NCBI GenBank assembly: GCA_009649835.1
Contig: PYCK01000218.1
Coordinates: forward strand, 1 to 10,417
Origin: Candidatus Methanocomedens sp.
GTDB taxonomy: Archaea > Halobacteriota > Methanosarcinia > Methanosarcinales > Methanocomedenaceae
Reading direction: 5' to 3'
Length of the DNA stretch: 10,417 bases
Shown: in pieces, positions 6,563-10,417 of the stretch
Layout of the letters: each line of letters begins with the position of its first letter
Position numbering within the stretch: position 1 is the stretch's first letter
Made by a program: the position numbers and the translations under genes
The notes under the pieces: model-generated
What the model was told of the DNA's origin: nothing
Database searches by the model: none
The model's input: the letters and a program-made list of their open reading frames with translations, nothing else

Positions 6563-6843
6563 ACAGCCTGGTGATGGATACCGGGTATAAATTCAAGACT
6601 ACAAAGGGAACACACCTGTTCCTGCATAAAGTGTATGAACAGGACGTGGAAGGTGTGAACTTTTTTATCGACGACAACAGGGACCCCTGCGGCATCGTTA
6701 TACTTCGATTTATAGGGGTGGCCGACATCTCGGGGATGGACACACTGGCGAAACATCTTGAAGGGGAGCGGATGTACTTACCCCGTGACTGGCGGGTACA
6801 GTTTGTGGATTATGAGATGGTGTTTATTGAGTGTATAGAGTAG
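6559..6843 (+). CDS. Small protein of unknown function coupled to guaAa
   Basis: Up to 94 residues, not recognised. It is soluble and acidic, with many hydrophobic and aromatic residues (FFIDDN at 35-40, GIVILRFIGVAD at 45-56, WRVQFVDYEMVFI at 78-90), suggesting a compact alpha/beta fold. The probable start is TTG 6559, with GTGAT at 6549-6553, overlapping the guaAa stop by four bases (TTGA). ATG 6574 is the alternative and gives 89 residues, but its upstream GGTG is too close. The overlap implies co-translation with GuaAa, perhaps as a regulatory or structural partner, but nothing in the sequence proves this. The stop codon at 6841-6843 abuts the first 39-base hairpin repeat. Confidence 0.75.
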   Translation: MNSLVMDTGYKFKTTKGTHLFLHKVYEQDVEGVNFFIDDNRDPCGIVILRFIGVADISGMDTLAKHLEGERMYLPRDWRVQFVDYEMVFIECIE

Positions 6844-6880
6844 AGGGAAATAATCATAGGAATATTTCCCTGTTAGTTGA
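6842..6880 (+). repeat. 39-base hairpin repeat, copy 1
   Basis: The arms AGGGAAATA (6844-6852) and TATTTCCCT (6863-6871) form a perfect nine-base inverted repeat around a ten-base loop, followed by the tail GTTAGTTGA (6872-6880). The same arms, loop length and tail occur in the same orientation at 8331-8369. The two copies match at about 35 of 39 positions, with all differences in the loop. This copy starts within the stop codon of the small gene and could also act as a 3' hairpin. Confidence 0.85.
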
Positions 6881-7019
6881 ATATATAGCCTGTTTTTGCA
6901 GAAGTTGAAGGATTCACTGTGCTTTTAATTGCCCATGAGGGCGTGGCGTCTATTTGCACAAACGGGATTTTTCAAAGTAAATAACGCATAACCACTTTCC
7001 ATTGGTTTTCCAGTTAATA
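6881..7019. other. Spacer downstream of the ATPase gene
   Basis: This stretch lies between the first hairpin repeat and the ATPase stop codon. A T5 run at 6891-6897 is the only terminator-like sign. A 25-codon minus-strand frame (MESGYALFTL...) has no convincing ribosome binding site. I see no recognisable gene or element end. Confidence 0.3.
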
Positions 7020-8321
7020 TCATTCCACTGTCAGCCACATCCAAAGCGGTATAAACCTGATACTCTTTCCTTTATGCTCCTCAACTGAATCGTAATCCCC
7101 GGTAATAACAAGCAGGTCATCACATTCCAGCTGGTCACTTGCCTTAACCAGGGCCCTGACCTCCCGCTTCTTAACATTAGCATCGTCAACATCCCTGCAC
7201 ACCTGTATCAACTGCTCAACCCTGCCCCCTGTTAGCACTACAAAATCAACCTCTTCTTGCTGCGGGTTCTTCCAGTAGAAAATATCTGTCAACGCCCTCT
7301 TGCGCCGCTCAAGCTCCAGGAATACCACATTTTCCATCTTCTTGCCATAATCCCTGGAAATCTCTGTAAGTCTGGCAAACCCCACATCACATAAATATAC
7401 CTTGTGGATGGACAAATCCCTTTTCCTGATAGAATAATCGAATCTGGGCACAAGAAACACGAACACCGAATCCTCCAGCATGGATAGGTATGAGTACAGA
7501 GTATTTTTACTTGCCTTGATTCCCTTTGACTTCAGGGTCAGATACTGCTTATGCACGCTGAATTCTTTGGAGTATGAAACTGTCAGGGACTTTACAAGCC
7601 ATTTGATCAACTGTGTATTTTTTATCTTATATCGCTCAACAACGTCCCTGTACACCACCAGGTTGAAATATTCATTTAATATCCGGAGTCTGGTTTCAGG
7701 ATTTTCTTCCAGTATGATCTCAGGGAAGCCGCCGAATTCTAAATACTGGTCCAGCAATCCTTTCAGTAGCGATTTTTCCATTGAGCTCAATCTATTCGTG
7801 TCAAAACCCGGATGTTCCATTTCCAGGAATTCCTTAAAAGAGAAGGGCAGCAGGAGATAGGACAGCGTCCTGCCGCGAAGGGATGTAGATATCTCTCTAC
7901 TCAATAACCGGGAACTGGAACCGGTAAGATATATTTCAAAACCTTCATCGTGCAGGGAGCGTACTGCAATCTCCCAGTTATCTATCATCTGTGGTTCGTC
8001 AAAGAAAATAATGCACTTTTTGCTTGTTGAAGCCGGATACAGCTGCCAGTGTATTTTTATGATATCCCTGATCTCCTTGAAACGTACATCCACAAGTCTC
8101 GGGTCTTCAAAGTTAAGATACAGGATGCGTTCCTTTTCAACCCCGGATGCAATCAGTTCACCAATCTTTTTAAACATGTACGAGGTTTTCCCAGCCCGCC
8201 TTGGACCGATAATGGATTTGATCTTATTGCTTTTGTTTACTTCCAGTTCTCTATCTGCCAATTCGGGTAGTGCTCTTTTCTGGAAGTCCAGCAAATATTC
8301 CTGTATCTCTAAATGGTCCAT
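7020..8321 (-). CDS. AAA+ ATPase of the DUF4143 (COG1373) group
   Basis: A protein of about 433 residues. Numbered from the TTG at 8327, it has Walker A GPRRAGKTS (41-49), Walker B CIIFFDE (105-111), a sensor-like LTGSSSRLLS (134-143) and an arginine-finger-like SLRGRT (149-154). A DUF4143-type region follows: a helical, winged-helix-like part near 215-300, then a restriction-endonuclease-like end with EVDFVV (359-364) and QLIQVC (372-377). In nuclease-active relatives the second motif reads close to IEVK, so here the acidic residue and lysine are replaced. These ATPases are common in archaea and have no well-defined role. ATG 8321 is preferred over TTG 8327 because the TATA box in the adjacent hairpin predicts transcription start near 8322-8325, with no Shine-Dalgarno sequence, so a leaderless message is likely. 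Sampled stretches are more AT-rich than adenine deaminase, consistent with acquisition. Confidence 0.88.
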   Translation of the reverse strand: MDHLEIQEYLLDFQKRALPELADRELEVNKSNKIKSIIGPRRAGKTSYMFKKIGELIASGVEKERILYLNFEDPRLVDVRFKEIRDIIKIHWQLYPASTSKKCIIFFDEPQMIDNWEIAVRSLHDEGFEIYLTGSSSRLLSREISTSLRGRTLSYLLLPFSFKEFLEMEHPGFDTNRLSSMEKSLLKGLLDQYLEFGGFPEIILEENPETRLRILNEYFNLVVYRDVVERYKIKNTQLIKWLVKSLTVSYSKEFSVHKQYLTLKSKGIKASKNTLYSYLSMLEDSVFVFLVPRFDYSIRKRDLSIHKVYLCDVGFARLTEISRDYGKKMENVVFLELERRKRALTDIFYWKNPQQEEVDFVVLTGGRVEQLIQVCRDVDDANVKKREVRALVKASDQLECDDLLVITGDYDSVEEHKGKSIRFIPLWMWLTVE

Positions 8322-8330
8322 GATCAATTA

Positions 8331-8369
8331 AGAGGGAAATAAAGATATAAATATTTCCCTGTTAGTTGA
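8331..8369 (+). repeat. 39-base hairpin repeat, copy 2, over the ATPase promoter
   Basis: The arms AGGGAAATA (8333-8341) and TATTTCCCT (8352-8360) flank a ten-base loop and are followed by GTTAGTTGA (8361-8369), as in copy 1. The copy begins ten bases upstream of the ATPase ATG. Its loop differs from copy 1 and contains the TATA box listed separately. Confidence 0.85.
8344..8351 (-). promoter_or_regulatory. TATA box of the ATPase gene inside the hairpin
   Basis: On the minus strand this reads TTTATATC, centred 20-26 bases before the ATPase start codons, so transcription would begin almost at the ATG. The inverted arms on both sides form an operator-like frame around the TATA box. Regulation by a protein binding the arms is inference. 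Confidence 0.45.
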
Positions 8370-8379
8370 CCTTATTCCA

Positions 8380-8388
8380 TAAAATATA
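8380..8388 (+). promoter_or_regulatory. TATA-like element of adenine deaminase
   Basis: TAAAATATA lies about 40 bases before the adenine deaminase ATG at 8426. The predicted start near 8410 leaves a leader of about 16 bases without a Shine-Dalgarno sequence. Confidence 0.4.
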
Positions 8389-8425
8389 GGTAAATTCTTA
8401 CTTCATAAACTCCAATACCTCATTC

Positions 8426-10180
8426 ATGCAGCTCACAGAAAGAATCTTAGCAGGCAAAGGGGATATCAAAGCCGACACCATCCTCGAACACTGCAGAATA
8501 ATCAATGTCAACACCAAAGAGATCCTCAACGCTGACATCGCCATCCAGTCAGGTTACATTGTCGGTATCGGCGACGTATCAGGCCTGAGAGATGCAAATA
8601 CCAGGATCATCGACGTAAACCACTACTACGTATGCCCTGGCCTGCTGGACGGGCATGTCCATTTCGAATCCAGCATGGTCACCCTGTCCCGGTTCGCACG
8701 AAAAGCACTGGAGCACGGCACTACAGGCATTGTTATCGACCCGCACGAGATAGCAAATGTACTGGGCAGGCAGGGCATCGAACTGGTACTGGAAGAGGCA
8801 AAGAGCCTGCCACTGAACATCTTTGTTGCCGTATCCTCGTGCGTACCTGCCACGCCTTTTGAGACATCAGGTGCTTCCCTTGACGCCGCCGATGTGCGCT
8901 CACTGATCGATAATGAGATGGTAGTGGGACTGGGTGAGGTAATGGATTTCCCTGGCGTATTAAGCGGCGATGCCGGCAAACTGGCCATGATACAGGCGGC
9001 CCGGGAGCGCAGGCTGGTAGTAGACGGGCATGCGCCAGGCTTAATGGGGCCTGACCTGTGGGGTTATATGGCAGCCGGTATTTCCAGTGACCACGAATCC
9101 CTCACCTACGAGGAGGCGCTGGAGAAACTGCGCCTGGGAATGAAGCTGATGCTAAGGGAAGGTTCGGCAGCAAAATGCCTTGAAAATTTCCTGCCTCGTT
9201 TGCTGGAGGAAGGCGTATCCCTGGAGAACGTGTTCTTTGTTACCGATGACAAGCACCCCGAGGATTTGCTGGCAGGCTACATGGACGCAATTGTGAGAAA
9301 AGCCATTGCCCTCGGCCTGGACCCCCTGGATGCAATATCCATGTGTACCATAAACACAGCCCGGCATTACCGTATCGACCACCTGGTGGGTTCCATCAGC
9401 ATAGGCCGCAGTGCTGACCTTGTCATCCTTGACGACCTGGAAGAATTCAGTATACATTCAGTGATCGCCGGCGGTACTACTATTGCCCCAATTGAGGCAC
9501 AGATACCTGTTTTCAATTACCCTGATCATGTACTTGATACGATCAGGTACAGGGAGATAAAGCCACAAGACCTGCAGTTAATTTATGCACCGGGTAGCAG
9601 CGTATCAGTAAATGTGATCAAGGTTTTTCCTGACCAGATATTTACAGAGAAGGACAATGCAAAACTTGTTACTGACGGGTCAGGTGTGCTGCTGCCTGAT
9701 GCAAACAGGGACATCCTCAGTACGGCCGTTATCGAGCGCCATGGTAAGAATGGTAACATCGGACAGGGATTTGTCAGTGGGTTTGGCCTGAAGTCGGGTG
9801 CTTTTGCACAGAGCATCGGGCATGACAGCCATAATGTGGTTGTGACCGGAACCAACCATGCCGATATGGCACTGGCAGCAAATGCTATTAAGGAGATGAA
9901 GGGGGGCATTGTGCTGGTGCAGGATAAAGAGGTACTGGACAGCCTGTCGCTGCCCTTTGCCGGGTTGTTGAGCCCGGACCCAGTGGAAGAGGTGGCACTG
10001 GAGTTGGATGGATTGCATGGAACAATTAAGGAAATGGGGTGTACTCTGCCAGCGCCATTTATTACGCACTCTTTCATTGCACTGCCTGTGATTCCGAAGC
10101 TGCGACTGACAGACATGGGGCTGTTCGATGTAGAAAGATTTGAGATGATCGATGTTGTGTCTGGTAATGCAATAAGCTGA
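8426..10180 (+). CDS. adeC: Adenine deaminase
   Basis: A 584-residue amidohydrolase-superfamily enzyme converting adenine to hypoxanthine and ammonia, full length for the AdeC family. Metal and active-site segments are DGHVHFESS (75-83), DPHEIANV (105-112), GLGEVMDFPGV (168-178), DGHAPGL (200-206), SDHES (221-225) and DDKHPEDL (274-281). The C-terminal adenine deaminase domain carries GQGFVSGFGLKSGAFA (446-461) and SIGHDSHN (463-470). It acts in purine salvage, a theme shared loosely with guaAa, although the two are not in one operon. ATG 8426 is the first start in the frame and gives a typical N-terminus. No Shine-Dalgarno sequence is visible. It diverges from the ATPase gene across a 98-base region. 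Confidence 0.95.
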   Translation: MQLTERILAGKGDIKADTILEHCRIINVNTKEILNADIAIQSGYIVGIGDVSGLRDANTRIIDVNHYYVCPGLLDGHVHFESSMVTLSRFARKALEHGTTGIVIDPHEIANVLGRQGIELVLEEAKSLPLNIFVAVSSCVPATPFETSGASLDAADVRSLIDNEMVVGLGEVMDFPGVLSGDAGKLAMIQAARERRLVVDGHAPGLMGPDLWGYMAAGISSDHESLTYEEALEKLRLGMKLMLREGSAAKCLENFLPRLLEEGVSLENVFFVTDDKHPEDLLAGYMDAIVRKAIALGLDPLDAISMCTINTARHYRIDHLVGSISIGRSADLVILDDLEEFSIHSVIAGGTTIAPIEAQIPVFNYPDHVLDTIRYREIKPQDLQLIYAPGSSVSVNVIKVFPDQIFTEKDNAKLVTDGSGVLLPDANRDILSTAVIERHGKNGNIGQGFVSGFGLKSGAFAQSIGHDSHNVVVTGTNHADMALAANAIKEMKGGIVLVQDKEVLDSLSLPFAGLLSPDPVEEVALELDGLHGTIKEMGCTLPAPFITHSFIALPVIPKLRLTDMGLFDVERFEMIDVVSGNAIS

Positions 10181-10417
10181 AATATCTTCATGAGAGCTTG
10201 TTAAACAACAGAAGCAATAGGATGTATTCTTTTAAATTAAATTTATGGTGAATCAGAAAAACAAATTGATCTGAAGATGGCGAAAATATTGATATGGAAT
10301 GCGAAGTGTTGGGGTTGAAATTAGTATTATTTCCCAATCTCAGAATGATAACATAGGTTGTAGAGGTCCTTTGCCACAAGATTTAAATATAGAGTCATTG
10401 CAAACTGTTTACAAAAT
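10181..10417. other. Gene-free right end with a possible promoter
   Basis: This AT-rich stretch follows adenine deaminase. A T-rich patch near 10226-10243 could help termination. TTTAAATATA at 10382-10391 is a possible TATA box for a gene beyond the right edge. A 63-codon minus-strand frame across most of the region looks random in composition, and no RNA gene is recognisable. Confidence 0.3.

Noticed and set aside
6935..7012. 25-codon minus-strand frame downstream of the ATPase (MESGYALFTL).
   Set aside because: It is very short, without a clear ribosome binding site or any family resemblance.
10188..10379. 63-codon minus-strand frame at the right end.
   Set aside because: There is no recognisable domain, composition is random-looking, and the sequence is AT-rich and intergenic in character with no convincing ribosome binding site.

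Overview
The window is archaeal and most likely from a methanogen or anaerobic methanotroph of the Methanosarcinales type. The evidence is a geranylgeranylglyceryl phosphate synthase (archaeal ether lipids), ribosomal protein L40E, a separate GMP synthase amidotransferase subunit, a homoaconitase-type/homoisocitrate dehydrogenase-type pair expected for coenzyme B synthesis, and TATA-box promoters. The rank within the archaea is inferred from gene content and remembered sequence resemblance, not from a search.

Left block (1-2400, minus strand): an operon reads hacB, then a 291-residue protein I cannot name, then aksF. The enzymes belong to the aconitase-type isomerase and beta-decarboxylating dehydrogenase steps that lengthen 2-oxoacids. 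The YLRT motif in the small subunit points to the homoaconitase branch (2-oxosuberate, the precursor of coenzyme B) rather than leucine only. The operon is driven by a strong TATA box at 2394-2406.

Middle block (2480-5590): a UPF0047/YjbQ protein (minus) and a large radical SAM protein (plus) diverge from one short promoter region. The radical SAM gene converges, with a 6-base gap, on a minus-strand pair: ribosomal protein L40E followed 11 bases later by the ether lipid enzyme GGGP synthase. L40E is only 49 codons and overlaps, in another frame, a false N-terminal extension of the GGGP synthase frame.

Right block (5600-10417): an AT-rich spacer, an intronless tRNA-Leu(UAA), then guaAa overlapping a small gene of unknown function. 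After these come a DUF4143-type AAA+ ATPase (minus) and an adenine deaminase (plus), diverging from a 98-base promoter region. The ATPase lies between two direct copies of a 39-base sequence that is itself a hairpin. One copy touches the stop codon of the upstream small gene, and the other lies on the ATPase promoter. This is the most unusual feature of the window and suggests a single-gene insertion or a regulatory repeat family. The last 237 bases hold no gene that I can support.

Overall this is mostly ordinary chromosomal housekeeping DNA with one accessory-looking cassette (6842-8369). I do not see a defence system, CRISPR array or complete insertion sequence.
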